Shown here: piece after piece, positions 22,600 through 34,399 of the stretch | Position numbering within the stretch: the stretch's first letter is position 1 | Layout of the letters: each line of letters opens with the position of its first letter | Assembly: GCA_963921825.1 (NCBI GenBank) | Contig: OY997593.1 | Coordinates: 43,105,111 to 43,169,110, forward strand | DNA: 64,000 nucleotides | Direction: 5' to 3' | Source: Erodium maritimum | Taxonomy: Eukaryota > Streptophyta > Magnoliopsida > Geraniales > Geraniaceae | The notes under the pieces: generated by a model | What the model was told of the DNA's origin: nothing | What the model saw: only the letters and a program-made list of their open reading frames with translations | The model's database searches: none | Made by a program: the position numbers and the translations under genes

Positions 22600-25271
22600 T
22601 GTCACGCCCCAAATCCGGTTATCGCCCGGACCCGAGGCATGACGGGTAAGAGAAGACAGTAAAGCAAAGAAACAATATTAAATCTCGAAAATCTCCAGTG
22701 AGTACTCCAATCCATAACCTCAAGTACAGTATAAGTAACCCTCAGGGGGTGTGGTAATAAATTTTTACCAGACTGTTTTTAAATAAAGGAAATAAACATG
22801 AAGTCTCTATGAACCCACACCGAGAAGCGCCCAAGCTTCTACTCTTCAGTCAAGCCTGTAGACACAACATCAAAACAAAGGGGTGAGCTCACGCTCAGTA
22901 GGGAAAACGCATGACAAGTAGACCTTAACTCGAACAAGATCAACAATAAAGTTAACAGAAAATAACTTAACAAAACAAGGGTAATAAGTAAACAAATCAA
23001 TGCCGTGGCACATGAAGTCACCACCCTCCGATCCACATGATGTGTCCTTTCGGATTCTCCCTCAAATCCAGAGGAGACGCATAACATTGAGGCGACCGGA
23101 AACAACCCTTCGGGGCGCTTATCATCGGGATTCTCAGAAACGTCTCCAAAGGATTTTATGTCATTGGGAACCCAGGGCCATACTCCCGTAGGAGCGCACA
23201 CGTGGGCAATTTAATAAATAACCAATATATCATCCCACACCGGACTCCCCAACGGTGTAGGTACCATACCATAACAACAATCAACTCTATCTCACCCTAC
23301 ACCGGACTCCTCAACGGTGTAGGTACCATATCGTATCAACCATAATTCCATAACATCTTAGCAACACGCTTACCGAAACTTAACACCAACCAATCCAACC
23401 ACAGTCAAACCACTAACACACATAGTTCACCCATCACCAATTCCCATAGCACACGGTACACAAATCACTAGATCAATTCACACCAATCACACAATTCCAA
23501 CTTACCGTTCACTTACCAGTTTCGAACCACCGGGGCATCGATCACCTGATTGCGCCGCGCGGTACAACCAGTCATACTCGATACCCCCAACAATCAATCA
23601 AGTAAATCAAGTAATCATTCGAATACAAACAACGAGCAGGTACGAGTCTGATCAACCAATTAATCATAAAGCCTTCGAAAGAGCATTCAAACATGCAATT
23701 TCACTAGTTTCATTAGACTCTTTAGCCTATCCACTAAGCAACCAACAACCAAGCATGTGATCCTAACACGCAGCTAATCCGAGGGCTTTGCCAAGGCTCC
23801 TCTACCAGACAAACATATCCCAAGTATTGAAAGCGAATTATACTAGTGATTGGCCTCCTAATCGGTCACCACTAGACACTCTGGTTATTAGCAATTGAAA
23901 GATGATTAAGCTAGTTATTCGCATCCTATATGCATATCTAGGACCTTTTCCAATTTTATTAACCTAGCATGCATACTAGGCATCGTAAACGAGAGGTTAA
24001 GTCTTTCCCTACCTCAAGGTCCTCCTCGTCAACGCTTTGGTGAAGTCCGGTGATCACCACCTCGCTCTTCCCTCGGGCCTCGGTGTGATCCTTGCTCCTC
24101 TAGCTCGATCCCCAAGGTCTTGGACACAAAGAGGCACTAATTAGGTTCCACTTAAACAGTAAGAAAGACCCCCAAAACCCTTCCAAAGTTCATCTCAAAA
24201 CCAAGGTGTAAACACTTCGACAAATCCCCAAGAAACCCTCACTCTGGTGGGTCGCGGATCTGGTCACGGATCCGTGATGGCAACCCTCACGGTCACCGTC
24301 ACGGAGCCGTGACGAGTGCCGTCACGGACTCCCTCACGGAGCCGTGACGTCGCCCGTCACGGGATCCGTCACGGATCCGTGACGCACCAGGGCAGTTTCG
24401 CCCTTCTTCAACCTCCAGCTCCAAAACTCCGAAAATCTACCTTCAAACCCAGAAATTTCCCCAAGCCAACCCCCAAAACAGTCCAAATCCATCATTACTC
24501 CTCTACCCATGGTAGGAATCAATACACAAACAAGTTTTCCAATGATTCATCAAATCAAACCCACTTCAAAAACTCCAAACCACCATTGATTTCTCCACAA
24601 AAACTTCACCAAGCTCTTCATCAACACCAACTCCCATCATTTCTACTTAACCCAACATCATCTAGCCATTTTTCACCCAAAAACCAAGGAAAATAGATGA
24701 AGAGAAAAGATGAGTAGAGAGTTCCATTACCTCTAGAATGTGAGGATGAAGAGGATGCTAGTGTTTTTGAGGGTGGAAGGCTAGAGGATGACTCCAAATG
24801 GTTCCTTCTTCTTAGATTCTCCTTCAAGCTTCCATGGGAGCTCTTCTCCCTTTCTTCCTCTCCAATTTTCGGCTACAACAATGCAAATAGGAAATGATTT
24901 TGCTTCTCCAACACATATAATACCTAAATGTTGCAATGACTTAAAGGCCCTTGAGCTAGAAACCCATGTAGGAGCTTTTGGGAGGGTAAAAGGGACAATA
25001 ACTATCCCTTTTTCTCTCATTCAACCAAAATAGGACAAGTGTCCCTCTAGCTCATTTAATTTCCCCACTTAAATTCCAGCACTTTTAAAAATTGAAGCTT
25101 TAGTCGATATGAAGTCTCGTTTTGACCAAAATTGACTTTATGCAATATTATATTCAAATGAAAGGGTTTTCTTCCCTGAAGCCAACCGTGATAATGGCCA
25201 CTTCGTTTGAGTTCCGGAGAAGTCCCGAGTGACTTCCGGAGTTACCGGTTCGACCGGAAGCGGGTCTTACA
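22600..25271 (-). repeat. Element B LTR1 (3' LTR of the complete unit)
   Basis: 2,672 bp, ends TGTCACGCCCC and TTACA in plus view. It differs from LTR2 at only a few bases (for example near 22770, 22785 and 24002). It contains the palindrome cluster at 24262-24385, two TACACCG/CGGTGTA stem-loops (23237-23258, 23296-23323), and the CTTGAGGTAGGG box near 24013 (minus). Its ORFs are duplicated in LTR2 and have no family match. Confidence 0.92.
24262..24385. promoter_or_regulatory. Cluster of TGACG/CGTCA palindromes in B LTR1
   Basis: About 120 bp hold repeated TCACGGATCCGTGA and TCACGGAGCCGTGA palindromes, including a perfect 16-mer GTCACGGATCCGTGAC at 24368-24383 and a TGACGTC core. TGACG is the half-site of plant TGA-class bZIP factors (as-1 type). 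The density suggests a regulatory module or hairpin-forming region. LTR2 carries the same cluster at 33357-33480. Confidence 0.45.
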
Positions 25272-25290
25272 ATCCACCCCCTTAAAGAAA
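25272..25290 (-). other. Polypurine tract of element B
   Basis: On the minus strand this reads CTTTAAGGGGGTGGAT, directly against the LTR1 end. A second copy borders LTR2 at 34367-34385. Confidence 0.8.
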
Positions 25291-25304
25291 TTTCGTCCCC
25301 GAAA

Positions 25305-28148
25305 TTAAAAGCAAGATACCTCAATGTCGAACAGGTGGGGATACTTCACGCGGATCTCATCCTCGCGCTCCCAAGTGGATTCTGCTCCCTGATGTCCCCA
25401 CTGTACTAGTACCAGCGGAATCGTCTTGTTCCGCAGGGTCTTCTCCTTCGTACCCAAAATCTCAACGGGCTGCTCCTCAAAGGTGACATCATCTGCCATC
25501 TCGATGTCTGACCACTCAATGATGTGCGAAGGGTCTGCTATGTACTTCCGCAGCTGGGACACATGGAAAACGTTGTGCACGTTCCCAAGCTGCGGCGGCA
25601 AGGCCAGCCGATAGGCTACAGCTCCAATCTTCTCTAACACATCAAAAGGTCCGATGAACCGCGGTGCCAGCTTGCCTCCGCTGCGGTTAAACCGCACAAG
25701 ACCCTTCCTCGGGCTCACTCTCAGAAACACATGCTCCCCGACCATGAACTCAAGTGGTCTACGACGCCTGTCGGCGTAGCTCTTCTGTCGACTCTGTGCG
25801 GTCTTTAGCCGCTCTCTAATCAAAGTGACTTTCTCGGTCGTCTCCCTAATCATGTCTGGCCCGAGTAAGCTCCTGTCACCAACTTCAGCCCAACACACCG
25901 GTGATCTGCAAGGTCTGCCATACAAAGCCTCAAATGGTGCCATACCTATACTAGACTGGTAACTGTTGTTGTAGGCAAACTCTGCCAACGGCAAATGATC
26001 TTCCCATGACCCCTGAAAGTCAAGCACACACGCTCGGAGCATGTCCTCTAAAATCTGAATGGTGCGCTCTGACTGTCCATCTGTCTCGGGATGGTAAGCT
26101 GTACTCAACAGTACCTCAGTGCCTAAGGCCTTCTGTAGACTCTTCCAGAACCTGGATGTGAAGCGGGGGTCTCTATCCGATACTACTGATACAGGCACAC
26201 CGTGTAAACGAATAATCTCTCTGACATACAAGCGAGCCAACATGTCCACAGAATCCGTCATCCTCATACCCAAAAAGTGGGCCGATTTGGTCAGTCGATC
26301 GACCACCACCCAAACAGCGTCATGCCCCTTCGACGATCTGGGCAACCCACACACAAAATCCATAGTCACGTGCTCCCATTTCCACTCAGTGATCGGTAAG
26401 GGCTGTAACAAGCCTGCGGGACGCATGTGCTCGGCCTTTACCTGTTGGCAGGTAAGGCATCTAGAAACGAAATCTGCCACTGCCCCACGCATCCCACTCC
26501 ACCAAAACTGTCGCCGCATGTCTCTATACATCTTGTTGCCACCGGGGTGTACAACTAGACGGGAGTGGTGGCACTCACGCAGCACAGTGTCTCTGCACTC
26601 ACTGGGTACAAACAGTCGTCCTCTAAAGCGGATACCCTGATCGGTGCCCATTTCCCAACCCTCGAGCTCAACTCCATCCATCAACTTCTGCCGAATCCCT
26701 GCTGTCTCGGCGTCCTCAGCCTGTGCCTCTAGCACCCGAGCAAAGAGCGTGGGCTGAGCCACTAAGGCGCACAAGGCCATACTCTCTGTGACCTCCTCCA
26801 ACTCTAGTCTAAATAGGCTCAACTGCTCCAGCATGTCCCACTCTCGGACTGCTATGCTGGCCACGCAGTGACTCGACTTCCTGCTCAAAGCGTCGGCGAC
26901 CACGTTCGCCTTGCCCGGATGATAAAGCAACTCGAAGTCATACTCTTCCAGTAACTCCATCCACCGCCTTTGGCGCATGTTCAGATCACGCTGCGAGAAG
27001 ATATACTTGAGGCTCTTGTGGTCTGAAAATACTCTGAACTGCTCACCATACAGGTAATGTCTCCAACTCTTCAGCGCAAATACTACCGCTGCCAACTCGA
27101 GATCATGAGTGGGATAGTTGCGCTCATGCACCTTCAACTGCCTCGAGCCGTAAGCAACCACCTTTCCACCCTGCATCAGAACACAACCTAACCCTTCGCC
27201 GGAGGCGTCACAATACACGTCATAGCCCACTCCCCGGTCTGGAACGATCAGCACTGGGGCGGTAGTCAACCGAGTCTTTAGCTCGCAAAAAGCAAGCTCA
27301 CACTCATCCGTCCAAATGTACTCCGCCCCTTTGCGGGTCAAAGCTGTCATAGGTGCTACAAGGCGAGAGAAATCCTGAACGAAGCGCCGGTAATAGCCTG
27401 CCAACCCGAGGAAACTCCGAATCTCAAATACACTGCTGGGTCTCGCCCACTTCGACACTGCCTCGACCTTGGTTGGGTCGACCAAGATGCCCTCCCGAGA
27501 TACCACGTGCCCGAGGAATTTCACCTCTGCGAGCCAAAATTCCCCCTTCTCCAGATTGCCGTACAACTGGTGAGTGCGTAAGAGTGTCAAAACGGTACGC
27601 AGATGCTCTGCGTGCGCCTCCTCACTGGGCGAGTAGATCAAGATATCATCGACGAAGACTACCACGAACTGGTCTAGATAAGGTCTGAAGATGCCATTCA
27701 TCAGGTCCATAAAGGAGGCCGGTGCGTTCGTCAAACCGAACGGCATCACCAGAAATTCGAAATGTCCATAACGAGTACAGAACGCTGCCTTCTCTACGTC
27801 CTGAGCCCGGACTCTCAGCTGGTAGTACCCCGATCGAAGGTCGATCTTCGAGAAGTACTTTGCTCCCCTCAGCTGGTCAAATAAATCATCAATCCTAGGC
27901 ATCGGGTAGCGGTTCTTCACCGTCACCCGGTTCAGCTTCCTGTAATCTATACACATCCTCAAGGCTCCACTCTTCTTCTTCACGAAGAGGGCGGGCGCTC
28001 CCCACGGAGATACGCTCGGTCGGATGAATCCCTTCTGCTGCAGTTCCTCAAGATGTCGCTTAAGTTCGACCAACTCGGCTGGTGCGAACCGATACGGCGT
28101 CATCGAGATCGGCGCCGTACCCGGGATCAGATCGATCCTGAACTCCAC
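25305..28148 (-). CDS. Element B Pol: RT, RNase H, integrase, chromodomain-like tail
   Basis: Open for 947 codons. The RT domain spans about residues 10-250 with FVDD at 165-168. RNase H follows (YCDASGEG at 312-318, SDHKS near 376-380). The integrase zinc module is H527/H534 and C564/C567. The integrase core has D597, D658 and E694 in D,D35E spacing. The tail (about 860-940) includes [13 protein letters not shown] and WEREDE, the CHCR chromodomain-like block of Tekay-type chromoviruses, thought to guide integration to particular chromatin. The frame overlaps the upstream Gag-PR frame by 22 nt. Compared with element A, one base is missing near 28197, so the polyprotein is split. The first Met is probably not a real start. 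Confidence 0.9.
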   Translation of the reverse strand: MEFRIDLIPGTAPISMTPYRFAPAELVELKRHLEELQQKGFIRPSVSPWGAPALFVKKKSGALRMCIDYRKLNRVTVKNRYPMPRIDDLFDQLRGAKYFSKIDLRSGYYQLRVRAQDVEKAAFCTRYGHFEFLVMPFGLTNAPASFMDLMNGIFRPYLDQFVVVFVDDILIYSPSEEAHAEHLRTVLTLLRTHQLYGNLEKGEFWLAEVKFLGHVVSREGILVDPTKVEAVSKWARPSSVFEIRSFLGLAGYYRRFVQDFSRLVAPMTALTRKGAEYIWTDECELAFCELKTRLTTAPVLIVPDRGVGYDVYCDASGEGLGCVLMQGGKVVAYGSRQLKVHERNYPTHDLELAAVVFALKSWRHYLYGEQFRVFSDHKSLKYIFSQRDLNMRQRRWMELLEEYDFELLYHPGKANVVADALSRKSSHCVASIAVREWDMLEQLSLFRLELEEVTESMALCALVAQPTLFARVLEAQAEDAETAGIRQKLMDGVELEGWEMGTDQGIRFRGRLFVPSECRDTVLRECHHSRLVVHPGGNKMYRDMRRQFWWSGMRGAVADFVSRCLTCQQVKAEHMRPAGLLQPLPITEWKWEHVTMDFVCGLPRSSKGHDAVWVVVDRLTKSAHFLGMRMTDSVDMLARLYVREIIRLHGVPVSVVSDRDPRFTSRFWKSLQKALGTEVLLSTAYHPETDGQSERTIQILEDMLRACVLDFQGSWEDHLPLAEFAYNNSYQSSIGMAPFEALYGRPCRSPVCWAEVGDRSLLGPDMIRETTEKVTLIRERLKTAQSRQKSYADRRRRPLEFMVGEHVFLRVSPRKGLVRFNRSGGKLAPRFIGPFDVLEKIGAVAYRLALPPQLGNVHNVFHVSQLRKYIADPSHIIEWSDIEMADDVTFEEQPVEILGTKEKTLRNKTIPLVLVQWGHQGAESTWEREDEIRVKYPHLFDIEVSCF

Positions 28149-30160
28149 CTCTCGCGCTGGTGGAAAGCCTGATAGTTCCTCCGGGAAGACCTCCGGGACT
28201 CCCGCACTACCCTCGGTAACTCAGTGCTACTCCGTACAACCTCTGCCTCAAAACCTGTGGTCAAGGCGGATAAGAGAACTCCGCTCCTGCTCCCCAGCAC
28301 ACACGTGATCACCCTATCACCTGATCTCACCGTCACCTGACGTCTGTAGCAGTCAATCGTCGCTCGGTACCTCGCGAGCCAGTCCATACCAAGGATCACG
28401 TCGAAGGCGCTCATGTCAAGAACGAGCAAGTCCCCCAGAAATGGGCAATCTGCCACCCTAATCGCACAGTCTCTGCAAACGGTGCTCAACACCACTGCAC
28501 CCGTAGCCGGGGTCTCCAAACAAAGGGGCTGACTCAAAGTCTCAGCCCGCAAACCCAAAGAAGAAGCAATAGACGAAGAAATGAACGAATGGGAAGCTCC
28601 CGTATCAAACAAAAAGGAAGTCCACGCATTATAAAGTAAACACGTACCCTGAGTGGCCTCATGGCCGGCGTACGGCCTCTCAATCCTGGGATCAGTAACT
28701 GCAAAGACTCGGCCCTGACGTGCCGGCGGTCCTCCTCTAGGTGGTGGGGGAAGTGCCACCCGCTGCTCAGCTCTCTGCTGGTGCCTCTGACCTACTGCTC
28801 CCGCCGCTGGACGCGGAGCTCTCTGCTGCAGTGCCTGACGTGGTCTTCCAGGGGGCGCAGGGCGAATCTGAGTCTGCTGGGGCCTCGGTGCAGGCGCTCT
28901 GCCAACTATCTCAGGGCACGCCCGGATGAAATGATCAGATCGACCACACTGGAAGCATCCTCTCAGCTGCGCTACCTCAGGACACGCACGCATGAGATGG
29001 TCGGTGCTGCCACAGTGAAAACACCCCCTCAGCGCACCAGTCTGTCTGACTCCGGTCCCCTGGGGACGACCATCATAACGCTCTACGGGTCCATTGCCCC
29101 TCGGGCAGTCTCGTGCCAAGTGACCCTGCTGTCCACACTGAGGACACAGCTGTGCCACCGGGGCGGGTCCAACTGACGCGACAGTCCCAGCTCGGCGCAT
29201 GCTAGCCTGCTGAAACTGAGACTGAAAGTGTCCTGCAACTCTCTGTCGGTGTCGGTCCTGACGGTCAGACGGCTGTAAGAAGCCACTCGGCCTAGGCCTG
29301 GTCTCTCGTACCCTGATGGTATCTCTGAAGTGCCTCTCCATGGCTAAAGTCTGATCCAAGAGGGTGGAGTAATCCGTGGTCCTGAAAGCGATAACCCTGT
29401 CGGCTATCGACGGGGCGAGCCCGTTCTCAAACCTCCTGCATCGGTCATCCGCAGTCTGCACCAACTCTGGTGCGAAGCGGGCCAACGAAGTGAACCTCAC
29501 AGCATACTCCGACACGCTCAAGCCTCCCTGTCGTAGATCCAGAAACTGCTGGCGCCTGTCATCCCGGATAGAGCGAGGAAAGTACTGCTCCAAGAATAGC
29601 CTGCTGAACAACTCGAAGTCACTGCCGACCCTACCCTGCACTGACTGCCACCAGTAGTAGGCCTCTCCCTCAAGCTGAAAAGTGGCGAACGAAACTCTCA
29701 GACGCCCCTCCGATACTCCAGAGGTATCGAGGTTGCGGGTCACCCGCTCCAACCAACCAGAAGCTGCCTCGGGGTCCGCTCCCCCGGAGTAGGTCGGCGT
29801 ACCAAGTCTACGAAACTCTCTGAGTGCCTGGGCCGTGAGGCTGTCAAGCTGGCCTGGCCTCTCTCCAAAATCTGCTGAAGCAGCGGGCACGGGCTCTGGT
29901 GCCGGTGCAGTAGTCCCTTGCTGCGCGCTCAAGGCCGCTAGCACAGCGCGAACCACCTCCTCGAGAGGGGTCGCCTGAGTCGGCTCTGCGACTAGAACTG
30001 TCCTGGGTGGCGACCCTGTCGGTCCACCTCCAAAACTCTGATGATCTGTGGAAGCAGCATCCTGGGGGTCAGCTGCCCCCTCCTGCTCAGCAGCAGGTGT
30101 CTGCCTCGGGCCCCCAGCTGAGCGGCCCCGGGTACCTCTAGGAACGTACGTACGAGCCAT
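28127..30160 (-). CDS. Element B Gag-protease frame
   Basis: The start is set at 30160 ([13 protein letters not shown]), matching the element A Gag start; the frame itself is open 21 codons further upstream. The capsid-like Retrotrans_gag region covers about residues 120-240. Three complete CX2CX4HX4C zinc knuckles follow at about 339-352, 380-393 and 402-415. After a proline-rich linker comes the aspartic protease with DTGASHSF at about 519. The last roughly 20 residues are out of frame because a base is missing near 28197, so the frame ends at 28127 instead of running into RT. Gag would form the particle; PR would cut the polyprotein. Confidence 0.88.
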   Translation of the reverse strand: MARTYVPRGTRGRSAGGPRQTPAAEQEGAADPQDAASTDHQSFGGGPTGSPPRTVLVAEPTQATPLEEVVRAVLAALSAQQGTTAPAPEPVPAASADFGERPGQLDSLTAQALREFRRLGTPTYSGGADPEAASGWLERVTRNLDTSGVSEGRLRVSFATFQLEGEAYYWWQSVQGRVGSDFELFSRLFLEQYFPRSIRDDRRQQFLDLRQGGLSVSEYAVRFTSLARFAPELVQTADDRCRRFENGLAPSIADRVIAFRTTDYSTLLDQTLAMERHFRDTIRVRETRPRPSGFLQPSDRQDRHRQRVAGHFQSQFQQASMRRAGTVASVGPAPVAQLCPQCGQQGHLARDCPRGNGPVERYDGRPQGTGVRQTGALRGCFHCGSTDHLMRACPEVAQLRGCFQCGRSDHFIRACPEIVGRAPAPRPQQTQIRPAPPGRPRQALQQRAPRPAAGAVGQRHQQRAEQRVALPPPPRGGPPARQGRVFAVTDPRIERPYAGHEATQGTCLLYNAWTSFLFDTGASHSFISSSIASSLGLRAETLSQPLCLETPATGAVVLSTVCRDCAIRVADCPFLGDLLVLDMSAFDVILGMDWLARYRATIDCYRRQVTVRSGDRVITCVLGSRSGVLLSALTTGFEAEVVRSSTELPRVVRESRRSSRRNYQAFHQRERWSSGSI

Positions 30161-31678
30161 GTTGTCTATCCGCCTGCACGGATAACGCACATGTTCATTA
30201 CTCAGTTCAACAACGGTTCTCACACGTTACAAGGACGCACACACGCGTCAAACAAGTCACCCACAGATACGCCCCTCACACTAGTAGATATATATACTCA
30301 TATAATATAACACCCAAGTTCGCATCTCTATGCGTCACACAGCAACAACCAGCGATTTAGCAATCAACACCAACTCTCACAGGAGGGTTCAATCAAACAG
30401 AGAAATCCACTCCCACAGGAGGATTCAATCAATCAAAGAAATCCACTCCCAAAGGAGGATTCATTCTCAGGCACATCACACAAGCGGCACAACACAACAG
30501 GCATACCCCTTGCTCGGGTATCCTTTCGCAAAGAGGGTTTAATACCTAACACAACTCGATTTAAAAGTCATCCTTAGCCTTTTCCTCTCTTTCATGAATT
30601 CCCATTTCTTAACTTTTACTCAAACCTTTTCATGTCGATCTCATGTTGTTACAATCTGGTTCAGGCGTCCCCGAACTTCATTGTAACAACTTGACATCAA
30701 AACATCACGCTCGACTACAGTGGCGCCCCTGAGTCCACCCGTGATGGTGTAAACATTCTAGTTCTACTGAAATTTCGGCATGCCCCATTCGTATTTTCCT
30801 TAACCCTCCGCTTAAGCGGGACAACCACCAATACAAATTCACCAGGTACAAGCACACAGAATTCTCATGCTCTTTCAAGGCATCACACAATCAAATAATG
30901 GAGTTCTCATACTCCTAAGGTGCACAACACAATCAATAAACGGAGTCCTCGTGCTCCCAATTACTACGGGGTACTCGTGCCCCAAACTCAACCATAACAC
31001 ACGCTCGCAACTTACCGAGACCCTAACTCGTAAGCCAGCCAACCTATACTCGCAACCACGTAGGCCAGCCAAAGAATACTCGTAACCGTATAGGCCAGCT
31101 AAACTCGCAACCTCCCCGAGGCCAGCAAAATAACACTCGCAACCTCCTCGAGGCCAGCAAAAACACTCGCAACCTCCTCGAGGCCAGCAAAATAACACTC
31201 GCAACCTCCTCGAGGCCAGCAAAATAACACTCGCAACCTCCTCGAGGCCAGCAAAATAACACTCGCAACCTCCTCGAGGCCAGCAAAATAACACTCACCT
31301 TAGTACACGGCTCTCATGGCCACCCAAGACTCAACAGTCAAACACAAATCTCCCCTTAAACATGGCCAAACCACAACTTGAAAATTTCTCGAAGTAAAAC
31401 GCCAAAGGCAAACACCACTAACTGTTGGCTCTCACTATCATGTATGCATAGCGGGTCGGTCATTGACCGTCAATCCAATTCCGATCTCAACCATTCGGCC
31501 TCACCGATCATTAGTGAGAGGATACCAATCAAGTAATGCAAACATTGTAGTGCAAGATTTCAATTAGGACAACCCTTAAAGCAACTCAAAACTCCAACTC
31601 CCTAATTCTACCCACCTAATTGACTTCAGTCCGAGGTTTGAAAATCAGTTCGTAAGACACCTGTTTCAACTGAAACCA
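30161..31678 (-). other. Untranslated leader of element B
   Basis: About 1.5 kb between primer site and gag. It contains the minisatellite at 31103-31296, a shorter repeat of TCCCACAGGAGGATTCAAT type at about 30380-30470, and blocks shared with the A leader (around GTTACAATCTGGTTCAGGCG and CTACCCACCTAATTGACTTC). The open frames in the minisatellite reflect its lack of stops rather than a gene. Confidence 0.65.
31103..31296. repeat. Minisatellite of about 32 bp units, six copies
   Basis: Head-to-tail units contain ACTCGCAACCTCCTCGAGG and CCAGCAAAATAAC. The central units are near-identical; one unit is two bases shorter. Two or three more degenerate units lie at about 31035-31102. It is inside the B leader. 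There are no spacers, so it is a simple tandem array. Confidence 0.9.
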
Positions 31679-31691
31679 GGCTCTGATACCA
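31679..31691 (-). other. Primer-binding site of element B (tRNA-iMet type)
   Basis: TGGTATCAGAGCC on the minus strand, three bases inside LTR2. It shows that LTR2 is the 5' LTR of the complete unit. Confidence 0.92.
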
Positions 31692-31694
31692 AAT

Positions 31695-34366
31695 TGTCAC
31701 GCCCCAAATCCGGTTATCGCCCGGACCCGAGGCATGACGGGTAAGAGAAGACAGTAAAGCAAAGAAACAATATTAAATCTCGAAAATCTCCAGTGAGTAC
31801 TCCAATCCATAACCTCAAGTACAGTATAAGTAACCCTCAGGGGGTGTGGTAATAAGTTTTTACCAGACTGTTTTCAAATAAAGGAAATAAACATGAAGTC
31901 TCTATGAACCCACACCGAGAAGCGCCCAAGCTTCTACTCTTCAGTCAAGCCTGTAGACACAACATCAAAACAAAGGGGTGAGCTCACGCTCAGTAGGGAA
32001 AACGCATGACAAGTAGACCTTAACTCGAACAAGATCAACAATAAAGTTAACAGAAAATAACTTAACAAAACAAGGGTAATAAGTAAACAAATCAATGCCG
32101 TGGCACATGAAGTCACCACCCTCCGATCCACATGATGTGTCCTTTCGGATTCTCCCTCAAATCCAGAGGAGACGCATAACATTGAGGCGACCGGAAACAA
32201 CCCTTCGGGGCGCTTATCATCGGGATTCTCAGAAACGTCTCCAAAGGATTTTATGTCATTGGGAACCCAGGGCCATACTCCCGTAGGAGCGCACACGTGG
32301 GCAATTTAATAAATAACCAATATATCATCCCACACCGGACTCCCCAACGGTGTAGGTACCATACCATAACAACAATCAACTCTATCTCACCCTACACCGG
32401 ACTCCTCAACGGTGTAGGTACCATATCGTATCAACCATAATTCCATAACATCTTAGCAACACGCTTACCGAAACTTAACACCAACCAATCCAACCACAGT
32501 CAAACCACTAACACACATAGTTCACCCATCACCAATTCCCATAGCACACGGTACACAAATCACTAGATCAATTCACACCAATCACACAATTCCAACTTAC
32601 CGTTCACTTACCAGTTTCGAACCACCGGGGCATCGATCACCTGATTGCGCCGCGCGGTACAACCAGTCATACTCGATACCCCCAACAATCAATCAAGTAA
32701 ATCAAGTAATCATTCGAATACAAACAACGAGCAGGTACGAGTCTGATCAACCAATTAATCATAAAGCCTTCGAAAGAGCATTCAAACATGCAATTTCACT
32801 AGTTTCATTAGACTCTTTAGCCTATCCACTAAGCAACCAACAACCAAGCATGTGATCCTAACACGCAGCTAATCCGAGGGCTTTGCCAAGGCTCCTCTAC
32901 CAGACAAACATATCCCAAGTATTGAAAGCGAATTATACTAGTGATTGGCCTCCTAATCGGTCACCACTAGACACTCTGGTTATTAGCAATTGAAAGATGA
33001 TTAAGCTAGTTATTCGCATCCTATATGCATATCTAGGACCTTTTCCAATTTTATTAACCTAGCATGCATACTAGGCATCGTAAACGAGAGGTTAAGGCTT
33101 TCCCTACCTCAAGGTCCTCCTCGTCAACGCTTTGGTGAAGTCCGGTGATCACCACCTCGCTCTTCCCTCGGGCCTCGGTGTGATCCTTGCTCCTCTAGCT
33201 CGATCCCCAAGGTCTTGGACACAAAGAGGCACTAATTAGGTTCCACTTAAACAGTAAGAAAGACCCCCAAAACCCTTCCAAAGTTCATCTCAAAACCAAG
33301 GTGTAAACACTTCGACAAATCCCCAAGAAACCCTCACTCTGGTGGGTCGCGGATCTGGTCACGGATCCGTGATGGCAACCCTCACGGTCACCGTCACGGA
33401 GCCGTGACGAGTGCCGTCACGGACTCCCTCACGGAGCCGTGACGTCGCCCGTCACGGGATCCGTCACGGATCCGTGACGCACCAGGGCAGTTTCGCCCTT
33501 CTTCAACCTCCAGCTCCAAAACTCCGAAAATCTACCTTCAAACCCAGAAATTTCCCCAAGCCAACCCCCAAAACAGTCCAAATCCATCATTACTCCTCTA
33601 CCCATGGTAGGAATCAATACACAAACAAGTTTTCCAATGATTCATCAAATCAAACCCACTTCAAAAACTCCAAACCACCATTGATTTCTCCACAAAAACT
33701 TCACCAAGCTCTTCATCAACACCAACTCCCATCATTTCTACTTAACCCAACATCATCTAGCCATTTTTCACCCAAAAACCAAGGAAAATAGATGAAGAGA
33801 AAAGATGAGTAGAGAGTTCCATTACCTCTAGAATGTGAGGATGAAGAGGATGCTAGTGTTTTTGAGGGTGGAAGGCTAGAGGATGACTCCAAATGGTTCC
33901 TTCTTCTTAGATTCTCCTTCAAGCTTCCATGGGAGCTCTTCTCCCTTTCTTCCTCTCCAATTTTCGGCTACAACAATGCAAATAGGAAATGATTTTGCTT
34001 CTCCAACACATATAATACCTAAATGTTGCAATGACTTAAAGGCCCTTGAGCTAGAAACCCATGTAGGAGCTTTTGGGAGGGTAAAAGGGACAATAACTAT
34101 CCCTTTTTCTCTCATTCAACCAAAATAGGACAAGTGTCCCTCTAGCTCATTTAATTTCCCCACTTAAATTCCAGCACTTTTAAAAATTGAAGCTTTAGTC
34201 GATATGAAGTCTCGTTTTGACCAAAATTGACTTTATGCAATATTATATTCAAATGAAAGGGTTTTCTTCCCTGAAGCCAACCGTGATAATGGCCACTTCG
34301 TTTGAGTTCCGGAGAAGTCCCGAGTGACTTCCGGAGTTACCGGTTCGACCGGAAGCGGGTCTTACA
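31695..34366 (-). repeat. Element B LTR2 (5' LTR of the complete unit)
   Basis: 2,672 bp, offset exactly 9,095 bp from LTR1 and near-identical to it. It has a primer site on one side and a polypurine tract plus pol sequence on the other, so it served as 5' LTR for one unit and 3' LTR for the next. Confidence 0.92.
33357..33480. promoter_or_regulatory. Cluster of TGACG/CGTCA palindromes in B LTR2
   Basis: Same module as at 24262-24385, in the LTR that would drive transcription of the complete B unit. Its activity is inferred only from motif content. Confidence 0.45.
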
Positions 34367-34399
34367 ATCCACCCCCTTAAAGAAATTTCGTCCCCGAAA

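Noticed and set aside
22839-25033. Several ORFs of 60-126 codons in B LTR1, repeated exactly in LTR2
   Set aside because: Their duplication is explained by the LTR pair, not by gene families; no domain is recognisable.
26119-26640. 173-codon plus-strand ORF antisense to B integrase
   Set aside because: Shadow frame of the real minus-strand pol; no family resemblance.
28661-29176. 171-codon plus-strand ORF antisense to B gag
   Set aside because: Antisense shadow of the zinc-knuckle region; composition-driven.
25305-30160. Endogenous pararetrovirus as the source of the gypsy-like RT
   Set aside because: Integrase with a D,D35E core, LTRs, and a chromodomain-like tail are present and no movement protein is seen, so it is a Ty3/gypsy retrotransposon.
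30875-31294. 139-codon minus-strand ORF
   Set aside because: It is only the stop-free translation of the 32-bp tandem array, with the same being true of other frames.
31103-31296. CRISPR-like array of regular repeats
   Set aside because: The units are contiguous with no unique spacers and lie in the leader of a plant gypsy element; it is a minisatellite.
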